Of a stretch of 64,000 nt of DNA, positions 14,501-29,500 are shown piece by piece. The notes under the pieces are model-generated. The model did not search any database. It worked only from the letters and a program-made list of their open reading frames with translations, and was not told the origin of the DNA. The translations under genes and the position numbers were made by a program. This DNA is from Ancistrus triradiatus (Eukaryota; Chordata; Actinopteri; Siluriformes; Loricariidae), in the NCBI GenBank assembly GCA_025084515.1, contig JAJAGP010000869.1, positions 1-64,000 on the forward strand, given 5' to 3'. Numbering within the stretch: the first letter of the stretch is position 1; each line of letters opens with the position of its first letter.

Positions 14501-17500
14501 CACCATATTTCACAGCTGGAATAAGGTCCTTACGATTGAATGCAGTGTTTTCTTTACTCCAGATATAACACTCCTCATATAATCTAAAAAGTTCTCTTTG
14601 GTCTCATCAATTCTCAGACTGTTTTTACATTGGCCTTCTTTGTTGATCTTTAGTAAACTGCAGAAGATGTCCTTGTAACACTCATATGCACACCTGTATT
14701 GTTCAGTGTTCTCCTGATGGTGGACGCATGAACTTTAACATTAGGTAATATGAGAGAGGCCTGTACTTGCTTAGAAATTACCCTGAATCACCTCCCAGAA
14801 TATTACATGCCTTGCTGTTGGAGTGATCTTTGTTGGGCAACCACTCTTGGGGAGGGTAAAAATGGTCCTGAATTTCCTCCATTTCTATACAATCTGTTCA
14901 AACTCTTCAAAGACATTTATTTGTTTTATTTAACGTCACTTTTGCCATCCATGACTATTCGCAACAGGAACAAGGCTATGTCGATACTAGTCAGTCACAT
15001 TGACAATGGGCCAGTTTAGAGCGACCTGTTCATCTAATGCATGTTTTTGCTATGTGGGAGGAATCCAGAGAACCTGGAGTAAACCTATGCAGACACAGGA
15101 GGAGCATGCAAACTAGGTGTTCACAGACTTTCAAGCACCACTGTAGTAACTATGGATATTATGCATTTGATCATGACAGCACTTGTGTTAACTGTTATGC
15201 AGCTCGACCATAGATTGTTAGACAACATCCAAGTCGTGGTTTAACCAAAGTAGTCGTGAAACTATGTCAGTATAAACAGAATATATTACATTAAATTCGT
15301 AACACAAAACATGGTTAGGACTGAGGATAATTTAATAGGGCTTGAGAGGGACATCTAGGTCCTGTTGGTATGCTGGCACATAAGGGTTCATTTACTTGAC
15401 ACGTCCTGCCTTCACCGGAGCTATGTGCTCGCTCTAGAGTTGCCAAGGTGATACTAACTATAGAAACACCATCGGAAACCCTCACTCAGTGCTCTGCATA
15501 GAAGATCTTGGTTTTTCTCTTTGAGAACTGTACTTTTGCTTTACAGACCAAAATTAAACATTTCCTGTTCTCATGAGCTCCTTATTCTGTCTGGGTGCCT
15601 GCATACTGTGGCATGCAGATTATTTCTGTAGACTGGCTATTTGTGCTTCTATGTAACACTTAAATAAGTACTCGTTAAGTGGAACAGTCATCAACAGAGT
15701 CTTGTGATTAATGGTCCAACACACTAAATGTTCAGAAAAAATGTATTTCATGGTAGTTTTAGAGGTAACTCTTTCTTTATGGAAGCTTTACTGAATTACT
15801 ACTTGACTACTTGAATCACTATTTGACTCTTGAGTTGAGTTGTTCATTTCTTGATATAAACATAATGTCACCGATCCAGTTTTCTCCAGAAAATGCAGGA
15901 TAAGTTTTCAAAAAAGCTTTTAAACTAATGAATACAGCATTTTTGCTGTATTACAAATAGCCAGACATGACTGTTTCCCCATAATGTGACTTATGAACAT
16001 GCTTTTTAATGGTTATACATTGGCTGATTTACTTTCTTAATACAGGTAGTCCCTGTTTTACCATGGTCCAATTTACAATTTTTTGCCTTTACTATGGGAA
16101 TCCGATAATACACAGAAATGCACATTCCGCGGAAACTTTACTCTGAAGTTTGAATTTCGATTTTTCTGTAGGCAAGCGATACACAGTACGATACTCTCCC
16201 CCACTCAGTGCTAAATAAGGAAATGAGCAGTGTGTGCTGTAGGGAGTCACGTGGTAGGAACAGCCGTGGTCGCGCCAGTATCATTTGTTCTTGTTTTTGA
16301 CTTTCAAATACATTATTCAATAACTGACATGATATATTCGACACTATTATAAAATAAGCTTCGTGTTAATGATTCTGCCCACCTTTAGGTTAATGTAAGT
16401 ATTTGTTTAAGGTAGGCTACGCTATGATGCATACAGTATATATAAAACTCCTCAATTTACAACACATTCAACTTGTGATGGATTTGTCGGATCTCTTCAA
16501 TTATTAAGACTTAAGAAAACCAGACAATATCAGAACATTATCACAATTTACAGTGAATTGTTTCAGCAGACCGATTTAGTGTCCTGATATTATCTGAATA
16601 ATTTAGTTGAATGGGTCCTGATGAGAAACTATCTTCCTGTTTATCACTCTTGAGGTGGACCATTATGAAATTTGCAGTGCTTGAACTCAAGGCTAAACCT
16701 TCGAGACAAGAGAATAGTCTGACCAGTTTAGAATTATGCACAGAGATCTGAACCCTACGCCTGTTCTTCTCCCTCTGTCAGCACTAGTCCCTCATTTATC
16801 GTCATTGCACATTTCCTCTTATTTCCTCACCCTGTCATTTCCTGTCTGGATTGGCCTCCTTGTGCCACATTGTGTCCTGGATACACTCTGACCATAAAGA
16901 CAGTAAATCGCCCACAGGCCAGTTGTAAGCTGTGCAGCTGTAGGAGTATGAAAGATGGTGTAAAGGTCACGTTCTTTGCCAGAGGTGTTGACTTGAGGTC
17001 TGATACTCAGAGCACTGAGTCTTTCTACACCAGGAAGTCCCCCCCTGCAGGCTCAGCCAGAACAATGGCTCGATCTCTCTGTGTGATGCACTGGGGTAAA
17101 GTACAGCGACTTTATGTGCGTGTCGTGGAGAATGTTTTATCATCTTTCACCTTTGTAGGCAGGTTTCCTGCTCAGCTCAGGCATAAATGTAGTGTAGAAG
17201 GGTGGGGTTCAGATAGCAGAGTGGCGTTCTTTGCACGCCCTCACGAACGTGATACAGCTGACAAACAGGTTTTATGGTTTGATTTGTGTATTTAAGATCG
17301 CATCAGCATCCAGGCTGTTCACGACAGGAGCAAGATACTGGTCAGACACTCCACAGTGGGGCAATTTATCATGACCAATTACAATAACGTATGTTTTGAA
17401 ATGGGGAGGAAACTGGAGTACCCAGAGGAAACCCATTAGCACATGGTGAGGGCATGCAATATCCACACATGTGGAGTCTGAGGTCGGGGTTCTCAGGAGC

Positions 17501-20500
17501 TGTGCTGCAACCGCGCTAACCGCTTGCACCACCTTGCCGCTCCAATTAGCGAATGTAACAAGTTTGTCATTTCAATCTGTTACGTGTAAAGTCATATACA
17601 TTACATAGTAAAAGCGTGTAGACCAGTGGTCGACCGGTATGGGGTTTTTAATGGCTGATGCCGATATTTAGAGAGCAGGGTGATTGATGGCTGATATATG
17701 ATGTTGACATCCTTTTTTTGCATATTATAAAAGCAACTGTCACTTTTTTATAAATAAAAAATGTATTAAAAGTTTGATTGCACTTGACAACAACCAGATA
17801 ACACCATCTTCTTGTTTCTGGAAAAAACTAAAAGTACTAAAAGTACTTTAACAGTCCCTGTTAAGAGCAGCGAGTTGTAACACTGGAAACAAAGTTTTCA
17901 TCTTCTCATAAATGGCCCTGTCCTCACTGATTGTTCTCTCACCAACTTCTGGTTTTAAGTCACTCATTAGTTCCAGTTTATGAGCTTCAAGTTGTGATGC
18001 AGGAAAGCAAAGTTTCTCTACATTTTCTCCACCATTTTAAAATATCGTGAGCGCAGATATTGCCAGTTATTTCCAAATGGCATTAATCGGTCTATACCTA
18101 GTGTAGACACCCCTCCTAATCAGTGGATCCAGCTACTTGTCATCCCTTTTCTAACAGCTATGTAAAATGAATCAAATCCTCGCAAGAGTTCTGGACTGTT
18201 TTTAAAGTCCAACATCACACCACCAATAGACTCCAAAGCAACACAAGTAGTTTCTCTTTGTTTCTCTTTCTCTTTGTTTATTGAGGGAAATGATCTGATG
18301 TTACATATCAGTGAGTGGCAAAGTATGTGAATCCTTGCTTTCAGTATCTGGTATGGCCCACTTGTGCAGCAATAACTTCAACTAAACATTTCCTGTAACT
18401 GTTTGTTGGTCATGTACATTGGCTTGGAGGAATTTTAGCTCTGCACAGCTGCTACAACCATGGGATGTTGGTGGGTTTCCTCACATGAACTGCTCACATC
18501 AGGTCCTTCCACATCATTTCTATTGACTTCAACTTGGCCATTGCAAAACATTAACGTTTTTTTTTTTTCTTTAATCATTCTGTGGTAGAACTTGAGTGCT
18601 TATGGAAGTTGTTTTGCTGCATGACCCATGTTCTCTTGACATTTAATTCACTGACAGATGTCCTGACATTTTCCTTTAGAATTTGCTGCTATAATTCATA
18701 ATTCACTGTTTCATCAATGATGGCAAGCCGTCCTGGCAAAACGGGCCCAAACCATGATAGTACTACCACCATAATGGTTCTTATGCTGGAATGGAGTGTT
18801 TTCGCCCAGACACAATGCTCCCTTATGGACTATTACACACCATGCTCTTAGAGTGATCTTTGTTGGTCGACCACTCCTGGGGAGGGTAACAATGGGCTTG
18901 AATTTCCTAAATTTGTAAACAAACTGTCTGACTGTGGATTGGTGGAGTCCAAACTCTTTTGAAATGGTTTTGTAACCTTCTCCAGCTTGCTCAGCATTAA
19001 CAACTTTATATTTGAAATTCTCAACAATCTCCGTTGTTCATGCAGTGTTACACTTCCACAAACGTGTTATGAAGATCAGACGTTGATACATCCCTATTCA
19101 TTAAATACACTAGGGTTCACCTTCCACAATTGCTAATGCTAGAGAATCACATACTTTTGCCACTGACATATGTAATATTGTATAATTTTCTTCAATAAAT
19201 AACCATGTATACTATTTTTGCCTCATTTGTTTATTTAGGTTCTCTTTATCTACTTTTTTGAAAAACTGATGTTTTAGATAATATTTATGCAGATGCATAG
19301 AAACTTCTATTGCCCACTAACTTTCAAGCACCACAGACATCTAAGCAGACATCTTAGATTAACAGCTACAGTTCTGAGGTTTCAACTTCAGCCTTTGCAT
19401 TTAGGAAGCTTTCACTATCTGTAACTGTAAACAGTATTGTGAGTGAATTCTTTCACAAGAACTAACTATAGCTTGAATAATTTCACATGTACTGCTTTTA
19501 CTACTCACGACCTGTTATATAGCGAAATATGTTCATTCAAACATTCATTTTCATACCTGCTTAATCCAATTCACAAGTTTATCTCTGTAACTGTGGTTAA
19601 CACCTTTGCTATAGCGAAAAGGAGAGAGACTTCATACATCTAGATTTTAAGACTTCTTTTAATTCTTAGGAGACCAACGAACAGAAGCTACACAAGATCG
19701 CAAATGAGCTTCTACACACAGAGAAGGCTTATGTTGCACGACTTAATTTATTAGACCAGGTAAGTACGTAAGCTTTTATATCATGAATTCTATTATTAGA
19801 GGAATTATTACTATTGATACTTTACTGCCAATATATGGTTACTGCTGAGAATAATATACACTATATGGACTTGCATAGATGGATGACACAGGAAAATATA
19901 AAAATCATAATAATAATAATATGTTGTACAAAAACCATTTCTCACACACCTTTTCCTCGGCGTGGTTGTGCAGGTGTTCTGTGCCAAGCTCATGGAGGAA
20001 GCAGGAAAAGGCACTTTCCCAGTGGAGGTTGTGAAGAACATTTTCTCCAATATCTCCTCCATCCACACCTTCCACAGCCAGTTTCTCTTGCCAGACCTGG
20101 AGAAACGCATGGGAGAATGGTGAGAGATTCCATTTCGAACTAACGTTTCTGGATTACAGATGGAGTTGGGTATTGAATGTAATGTTTCACATATTTAAAT
20201 ACTTAATGAACTGCAAGTTATTCAAGGTCAGTAATTGTAATTATTGATATATGTGTATGTAATTATTGTGTATGTATGTATGTATATATATATAGTTTTT
20301 TTAATATATATTAAGTATTGATTGAAGCAGAACATGCTCAGTGCCTGACATTGTACTCTCCTTTGCAGGGAGTCAACTCCTCGAATAGGGGATATCCTGC
20401 AAAAATTCACTCCCTTTCTGAAGATGTATGCAGAGTACGTGAGGAACTTCGATCATGCCATGGAGCTGCTGAAACAGTGGACTGACCGCTCACCTCAGTT

Positions 20501-23500
20501 TAAGGCCATTATTCAGGACATTCAGGTGAGACAGGAAGGATAATACAGTGGAACCTCAGAATTCTAACTTGATTGGTTCCAGAAGTCCATTCGAACTCGG
20601 GTTTGTTCAAAGTCGGAATCAAATTTTCATAAGTAGTAATGTAAATAGGATTGATCTGATCTCGACCCCCAAATGATTGTTGGGTTTTTTGGCCTATATT
20701 TGTATGTAATTAATGATTAAAAGCATGAATAAAGCAAAGGGAGGTAATACAATAATAATAATAAATGAATACATGCAATACATGAAATATTAAGACATGA
20801 ATTAAGTGAAAATAAAGTGAAACTTTATAGCCACTGAGGCGATTGCAGATTGGACTGGATTATGTGCATCGTCTTTGGAAGATCGCACCATTGAGTGTTT
20901 TATTTAGTTCAAAGTTGGAATTTTTGTTTGAATTTGGGGGCAAAAAAATTCAAACTGACTGTTTGATGTCCAAAATGTTCGAGTGAAAAGTCGATCGAAT
21001 TCCGAGGTTCCACTGTAAATTGAAAAGGTTCATAATCCTTTACAAATCTGCCAGCTTTAAACTACCTCAACATTTCATACAGGATCATTTAATTTACGTT
21101 TTGCAAAGTTATGAAGTATGACACCTCAAAATATCTCTTCGTAGAGATGCAATGCCATTTTGGCTACCAAACAACACAAGAAAAAGCAGACCGAAATTAT
21201 ATCCCAAAATGAAGTTCATGTTAGGCCGGACCAGTGAACAGAGACTAACAAAGACAGCGAATAAACTGAGCTTAGGGAACAATGGCTAAAACTTGGTGCA
21301 CTCTGAAAGTGCATGTGTGTTTGTTAAATAGTATCCTTAATGTAGGTGGCAAAATATGAGAACAGTAAGGTGCAGAACACTGAAGTGAACATGTAGAGAA
21401 CATTCTCCCTCGTGACTGATTTTTGAAGCTCTTATAATAATTTATATTATTATTGAAACAAAACCGAACCCTATAATGGAACATAATCTCAATTAATGCA
21501 GGGGGGTTTAGTTTGCTCTAGTAAGTATACTAAACACAAGTGGGGTGGGCTGGGGGTGTAGCAGACATCTGGGAGTGCATATCTGGCCATGATTCATCAT
21601 GTACTCAGGCCACAGGCCACTAAGATTTTAATAGTATAAAATTAAAAGCCCTATATGTTATGATTTCGTTTTGCACTGCATGTATTTTAGCACTTATTAA
21701 TGTAGGAAGAGGAAGTAGGGTGTAGGATGTTTATCAGTGTAGCATAAAATCTACACAAACAATCACTGAGTGCAGTAAACAGATGGATATAATAAACCAT
21801 TAATAAAGAAATTAATGAAATCAAAGTGTATAGATAACTGTATCTGTGTTCTTCACCCAGACATCCAGAATACCTTAGCATTAGCACCACTACGTTCTGT
21901 CCTCTGGTGCTTGTACAGAGTTGAATTTCTTTCTCACTGAGTGTCTCATATAAAGCACCCTAAACCTACCCTAACGTGCAGCCAGGGTTTCATAGTCTCG
22001 TCTGTTGTGAGTTCAGAGGCAGGAGGTATGTGGGAGCCTGACGCTGCAGCACCACATGTTGGAACCTGTACAGAGAGTACCAAGATACGAGATGCTCCTC
22101 AAAGACTACCTAAAGAAGCTTCCTCAGGACCATGTGGACCGCCGGGATGCTGAGAGTGAGTCCTGTGAAGCTTTTTCTTTAACCAGCTCACTTTGAAATG
22201 TCTACTTGTAATACTGTAAGTTGATGCATCTGATTACATTAAGATACACTATATGGACAAAAGTATTGAGACACACGTCTTAATCATCGGATTCACGTGT
22301 TTCCTTCAGTCCCATTGCCAGAGGTGTATAAAATGAAGCGCCTAGCCATGCAGTGTGCCTTCACAAACATTTCTGAAAGAATGGGTTGTTCTAAAGAGCT
22401 CACTGAATCCAAACATGGTACCCCTGCTGCAACAAGTCAGTTCTTGAAATTTCTTCAGTCCTAGATATTCTACGATCTGCTACGAGTGCTATTATTGAAA
22501 AGAGGAAGTGTTTAGGAACCACAGCAACTCAGCCACGAAGTGGCAGACCACGTAAAGTTACAGAGTGGGGTCGCGCAGGCTTCCTGGATGCAAGCCTTAC
22601 ATGACCAAGCACAATGTCAAGTGCTGAGTGAAGTGGTGTAAAGCACGCCACCACTGGACCCTGGAGACTTGCTTTGTGCATTGGGGTCCAGAAAGGCATG
22701 GTTGGGTGAGTTTGCGATGGAAGAACTTGGCTGGCCCACACAGAGCCCTGACCTCAATCCCATCAAACACCTTTGGGATGAACTAGAACGGAGATTGTGA
22801 GCCAGGCCCTCGCGTCCAACATCAGTGTCTGACCTCACAAATGCTCTTGTGAATGAATGGGCAAACATTCCCACAGACACAGTCCAAAATCTTTTAGAAA
22901 GCCTTCCCAGAACAGTGAAAGCTATTGTAGGTGCAAAGAAAGGACCAACTCCATAATAATGCCTATGGATTTAAAATGGGATGTCATAAAATCTCCTGTA
23001 GGTGTAACGTGTAGGTGTCCCAATACATTTGTCTATACAGTTTATGTATTTAGAGTTCAGCCAAACATCTTCGAGTATAATATGTTTAATATTGTAAATA
23101 TAAAATACCAGGAGATATTAAAATGTAGATAATTATTGAAATTCCTATTATTTTAGAGTCCTTGGAGATTATTTCAACAGCTGCAACACACTCCAACACT
23201 GCAATCCGCAAAAGTGTGAGTACTGATATTTTCTTATTTTCTCCCTCTCTTTAATCAAATCCAAAGATTTAAATCACATTAGCACTGACCTACATCAGTA
23301 GACTGACCCCCTTTTTTGTTATCAATTTGGTACCGTGTTGTGATTAGATGGGAACGGGTTACAGTCAGCCCTCAATGCTTCAAGTCATTTTTTTTAGGAA
23401 AATCTGAAGAAACTGCTGGAGATCTACGAGATGCTGGGCGAGGAAGAGGACATAGTGAATGCCTCCAATGAATTCATAAAAGAGGGCCACATTCTCAAAC

Positions 23501-26500
23501 TGGCAGCCAGGAACACTTCAGCCATGGATCGCTATCTCTTTCTGGTGAGTTCTTACCTTTTATCACATTACACCCTAATTAATTTAAAATAAATCAAATC
23601 TAAGGTTACCTGGTTTGGATAAGTGATCACCCACTTTAAAGTAACCTAGTATCCCCCAGAGATCAATAGTTCTGGTTTTCATTTCTTCAGAATAATACTG
23701 GCTGTTCCTTGAGGATTTCATTACCAGCAGTGCATGGTAACACAAAGAATTTACCGTGGTTGGAAAGTTTCTGTCAGTAAGGCTTTGGGATAAAATTGTG
23801 GAATGACGTTAACCATCCCTCTGAGTGCCATTCAGAGTATTACTAAGACGTAGAAAGTGTGTGGTACCAACAACACCTTGACCAAGAGGCCAATGTCAAC
23901 TATAAAGGACATACAAGTCGTTATATCTCAGATTGGTCAGTCTGTGCGTGTGACAACAATTTCACAAGCTTTACACAAAGCTAGCCTGCATGGATGTGTG
24001 ACAAGAAAGAAACCACTTCTGAAAAAGTGCCACCCTGAATCTCACTTGTGTTTCTGATGCCATGTAGCAACATATGTTATGATCAGATGACTACTATTGA
24101 TATTTTGGGGGACAAAACAATCAGTTTCGTCAAAATCAAAAGTCATATTTATTTTTATAGCGCTTATTTACATTTACATTTACAGCATTTAGCAGACGCC
24201 CTTATCCAGAGCGACTTACAATTGGTACAGTCTTATAATCCAAGCAATTGTGGGTTAAGGGTCTTGCTCAATGACTCAACAGTGGCAGCTCGGCAGAGGT
24301 GGGATTTGAACCCTGGACCTTTTGGTCCATAGTCCAGTATCTTATCCGCTAGGCTACCACAGCTAGGCTACCACAGCTTATTACAATAGTGTTGTCACAA
24401 AGCAGCTTTACACCTTTCTATTATCTTCTAATATCTAAGCCCAAAGCCCAAACTGAACAAGCGTCCCTAAAAACTCCCTAAATGTGGCTTCCTGTGGTGG
24501 CTTAGTGGATAAGGTACACGACTGTGGACCAGAATCCAGGGTTCAAATCCCACCCCCTAAGTTATCACTGTTGGGTCCTTAAGCAAGTCCTTATCCCACA
24601 ATTGCTGGAATTGTAAGTTGCTCTGGATAATGGCGTCTGCTAAATGCCGAGATGTAGATGACGATGAGGAAAAAATTCAAAAAGCGACTCAACATCCTTG
24701 GGCAGATTGATACATGTAAGACTTAATTTAAGTTATGTAATTAATACGTTTATAGTAATAGATTAAATAAACAGAGGCTAAATATAAACATATTTAAAAA
24801 TATAATAATACAAATACAATAATTTGTAGACTAATAAATAAAATATTATGAAGAGTAAAATAAAAGAGAATACAAAACAATAGCATATAAGGCAATATAA
24901 TAAAATAAAATAACATAAAAATATGCATATTTGCATTTGGTCCAGTAGACTGTAGTCACTGTAGGATCTTGTGTCCTCAGTGGGAAAGTTTTGATGGCAT
25001 GGTGTGCTCAGTGAACCGGATGATCACTTACATTCCCTTTAATCCTCTTCTTAGTTCAACACCATGCTGCTGTACTGCGTTCCCAAATTCAGCCTGGTGG
25101 GTCAGAAGTTCACGGTGCGCACACGAATCTGCCTCGACGGGATGAAGGTGATGGAGACGTATAACGAGGATTATCCTCATACTTTCCAAGTGTCTGGCAA
25201 AGAGCGCACCCTCGAGCTGCAGGCCAGGTGAGATTCGCTACACCTGTGCTTCATTACTAAAGATCAGTGTTTGTTGGATCTTAACCTGTTCCCTTATATT
25301 CATTCCAGCTCTGAACAAGATAAAGAGGACTGGATAAAGGTAATGATGGGATTAAGCTTAATACCATTTTCATGTTGTGTCTATATGGATGTTGTCTCTC
25401 TCTGACAGTGGTATTCTGTGGCTTTTAGGCCTTTCAGGAAACGATAGAGATATTTAACCAGAAGAATGAGACGTTTAAAGTGGCTGCTAAAGAAGTGGAG
25501 GAGGAAGTATCGGTGAGTATCACTTCACCGCCAAGAAAATAAATAGAAATCTCATTTATAGCCTTTTCACATATGAAGTATGCAAAATTTCTGGAGAATC
25601 AGCAGCTGCATGTGTGTGCTCACAACGCTCAAGCAGAGTCAAATGACCCTGAATCTCCTTGAAAATGTAGAATGTACTGTGGTACCTCTGTACCCGAGAA
25701 AAAATTCTCCATATATTTAATATTCCATAAGGAATAATGTAAATTGAATTAATCTGTTCCAGACCCCTGGAAAATCCATATTGCATTATATGCATTAATG
25801 GAGTTCTATTGTACAGATGCTCCCTGATTTACGATGGAGATATGTTCCGAAAAATCCAATAAGTTCAATGAGTTGAGTGTAATTCAATAAGTTAAATGTA
25901 TTGCAAACCTAGGAGTTTATTATACAGTATACTTAAGGCAAAAAAAGTTTTTAAAAAATCAGATTTCTCCACGTCAAAATATGTCGAGAACCGAATTCAA
26001 CAAGTTGCAAGGCGGTCTAGTGCCAAGGTACGACTGTAATTGTTACAGCCTTTTAAGGTGGAACGTGAACACTTATTATCAGACTGAGTCAGACTGACTG
26101 ATTCACCTCTGTTCTCGACTTTTCAACTCAATTTGATTTAGGTTCACACCTGTGCATTATGGTTCTACACGTCCAGCTGATGCTGTGAATTCTCCAGAAT
26201 GTTAGAGGCTCACTCAGATATTTTCCGGATTTTGTACTAGGGGGCTGGCAGGCAATGTCCGAGTTTTTTGTATCAGACATTGTGTGCACACATACAGCCC
26301 CTCCCGGAGGTTTCCGGAAGAGTTCTGGGTTACTGTGCATGTGTGAAAGGGGCTTTAATTCATACTAGGGTTAGGGAACTAGGGTTCTAGGGTTAGCCAC
26401 TGGATTAACCATTAGCTATAAGACTTGCTTGCTTTTTGATATTTGATATCTGCTTGACTCAGATATCAGATTTAGGGAAGCGTGCTCCACGCTGGATTCG

Positions 26501-29500
26501 GGACAATGAGGTGACCATGTGTATGAAGTGCAGAGAACCCTTCAACGCTCTCACACGAAGGAGACACCACTGTCGAGCCTGTGGTTATGTAAGTGATGAG
26601 CTATAAATATCTCCAGTCGATGTATTATTGATTAGGTCGGTTTAATAATAAGCAGAACCTTTGACAAGGGCTCATGTGCTGTTTGATGATTCTGCCTCAG
26701 GTCGTGTGCTGGAAGTGCTCAGACAATAAGGTATCTCTGCAATATGATGGCAATAAGATGAGCAAAGTGTGTCGAGACTGCTACTCTATCCTAACGGGCC
26801 ACACAGACAGTGAGGAGAAGGAGGGAAAGAAGAAAGGTATTCTAGAGGTAAGAAAATATTAAATAAGAGCCCAGAGTGTGAGGGTCATTAGAATACAATT
26901 GCTTGGTAACACAGTATCATGGCTGACAAAACATGAAGGAGCTCATGGTACATTAAAATCATCCTTAGTTATTTGGAAAGGGTTTAGATTTTACACAACA
27001 ATAGCTATTTGCAAAATCTGTAAAAATGAGATTGCCAAATCGTGTGAAAGCTCAAAAGGGAGCACCCCAAAATATAAACAAAAGCCAGATAACATGGGGA
27101 CCTCATATGTGCAATAACTCTGCAGACAGAAACAGTGCTGAGTCTGATAACATAAAGGCATTTGAAACACATCACAGATGACATGACAAACTCATAAGCA
27201 CTTCTCACAGGAGAGGAAAAACCAGTTTGCTCTCAGAAGGTTCTCATAAGGCTTTCAGAAGCTACTTTAGGTAGTGTACCTCTTGGTGAGAGATTGTTGA
27301 CCTTTATGATGCACTCGAAGACATTTTGCCCAGCTGACAGACTTGCATCATCTGGACTGAAGAGAAGCTTTGATGAATTTCCTGTCATCTAGGTCATTCT
27401 GACCTAGCTGTTAGGAGGTGTTGGGAGCAGTGATTCTGTGAGGGCATGCACACACAGCTAACAGTCTCCGAACTGCCCAGACAGACCACCAGTAGTGGGT
27501 AACGTTTGATCCGCCGACAAGCATGAGACGATCCCAGTTTCCTTGTCCACCATTCAAACACAGGTGGCACCTTCAGTACACACCCCTGTCTCTGCCCAGA
27601 CCATTTATAGGCACGGGAAATTTTTGGTCACGACTCCCATTACTTGTCCTGACATTGACAGCCAGCCACCATCTCCTTCATTTGAAGTGGTGTCATGAAT
27701 AAGAAACCTGGACTGCTATGGATGGAACCGTATTGTCTTTAGCAACAAATCCAAGTTCTGTTTGGGTTAGAGTATGGAGGCCTCGTGGTGAGTGCTTCAA
27801 TCCTGCCCTTGCTGTGGTGCGACACACTGCCCCAACTGCTGGTGTGATGATCTGGGGAGTCATCTCATACGACAGTCGGTCACCCCTAGTAGTGATACTA
27901 GGGTATTTTTCAGCAAGATAATGCCCACGCACAGCAAGGGATCTCCAAGAATGTCTCCGCAGATTGCAGCAATTCCTCGGCCTGCCTGGTCTCCATATTT
28001 ATCTCCAATCGAGCATTTATGGAACCAGCTGATACGTCAGCTTTGGCAACCTATGATTGTCTGAGATCTGCACGCCCAGCTGCAACATCAGTGGGCAAAT
28101 GTGCCGCAGGATACCGTATAGAACCTGTCTGCCTCAGCCGAATCTCATCTTGTATTCAGACTTGAGCCTCCTTTCATTTGAAGTTTTCACCAATAAACTT
28201 GTCTTTTCGCTTTAATATTTGAATCACTTACATATATCATCATTACATTCACACATATAAAGTCTAATTCAATTTCAACAACTTCTTGGTGAGGTTTTTT
28301 TTTTTTTTTGGTCATTGAGTGTACTTCACAACTAACCGTTGTTTCTCCCCAATGATCCCACTGCACGATGATTGGAGAAGTTCTAAACTTTTGGAAAAGT
28401 GAATTCTTGCCACACTGAAAGTCATTGTGCTCTTCAGTACAACCAATTTATCTGCCAGTGCACTACAAGATCAGTCTTTGAAGTGTATTAAATACGTGTA
28501 CTTTCTCTCTTAAATGCTAAATACAGAGTCACATTATTATGACCACAATTTGTTTCTATTCTCACTGTCCACTATATCAGCACTGTTTAACATATAGGAG
28601 AACTTTGTAGTTCTGTAATTACAGTCTGTAGTCCGTGTGTTTGCTGTACACACTTTGTAATTCCTCTTTACTCTTCTCTAATGGTCAGGACCAGCACAGA
28701 TCAGGTGCTATTTTGGTGGTGGATAATAACCACCACATCAGTACCACTGCAGTGCTGAGAATGATCCACCACTCAAATAGTACCAGATCTGTGCTGGTCC
28801 TGTGGGAGAACAGAGTAAAAAGGACTAACAGTGTATGTAGAGAAACAGGTGGACTACAGTCTGTAATTGTAGAACTACAAAGTTCTCTTATATGGAAAAC
28901 AGTGCTGATATAATGGACAGCGAGTGCAGACACAAATGGTGGTCATAACGTGACTCGACTGTGTATAACCACCATGAATTTTACCCTTAAATAATATACT
29001 ATATACTGTACAATGGGATGAGTTTTGTGATTAATTCAGAATACATACAGCATAATAACTCTATCTAATCAGGGACATCACACGTGCAAATACACCAAGG
29101 GAACCAAAGAGATTAAACTAATTTAATTCACAGTCACACTCTCCAATGGTACATTATGTAACATTTATTTGACAGCATGAAATGTAATTTTGATGAACTG
29201 CCCGAGTGCTGTCTTGCTTTCGTGGAGGTGCAAAAAGGGGCTAAACAAAAGCCTGCTCCATGAACTGTAAATAGTGTGATTTACTGTTTTGTCAGAAATA
29301 TAAAGTGTTTAAGCATCTAAATTCTGAAAACCACAACCGTTTTCACTGTTCTGCTTCCCCTCTGTTTTAGTTTCAGTTTGAGGTAACCCTGCTTTCTTGT
29401 TTCAGAAATGTCTCTGAACTATGTTGAATTTGACCTGAAAACATTATTTTCACTCAGTGTTTCTGTCCCTTAGATTGAAGCAGCACAGTTCTCAGGTAGC

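Larger units (their letters stand above)
13806..15145 (-). mobile_element. Tc1-like transposon, family A, antisense, with nested insertions
   Basis: Both outer ends are present (TACAGTGGTGC at 13806 and GCACCACTGTA ending at 15145). Transposase remnants run antisense, with many stops. Two SINE-like repeats have landed inside (14243-14456 and about 14915-15115), so this copy is older than those insertions. Confidence 0.88.
26848..29473. other. fgd4 intron 13 (2.6 kb)
   Basis: Holds a Tc1-type transposase remnant (about 27480-28320) and a foldback element (28527-28965), listed separately. Nothing else recognised. Confidence 0.6.

Noticed and set aside
16870..17295. 141-codon ORF in fgd4 intron 2
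   Set aside because: No recognisable domain, no splice partners, and it lies in a repeat-filled intron.
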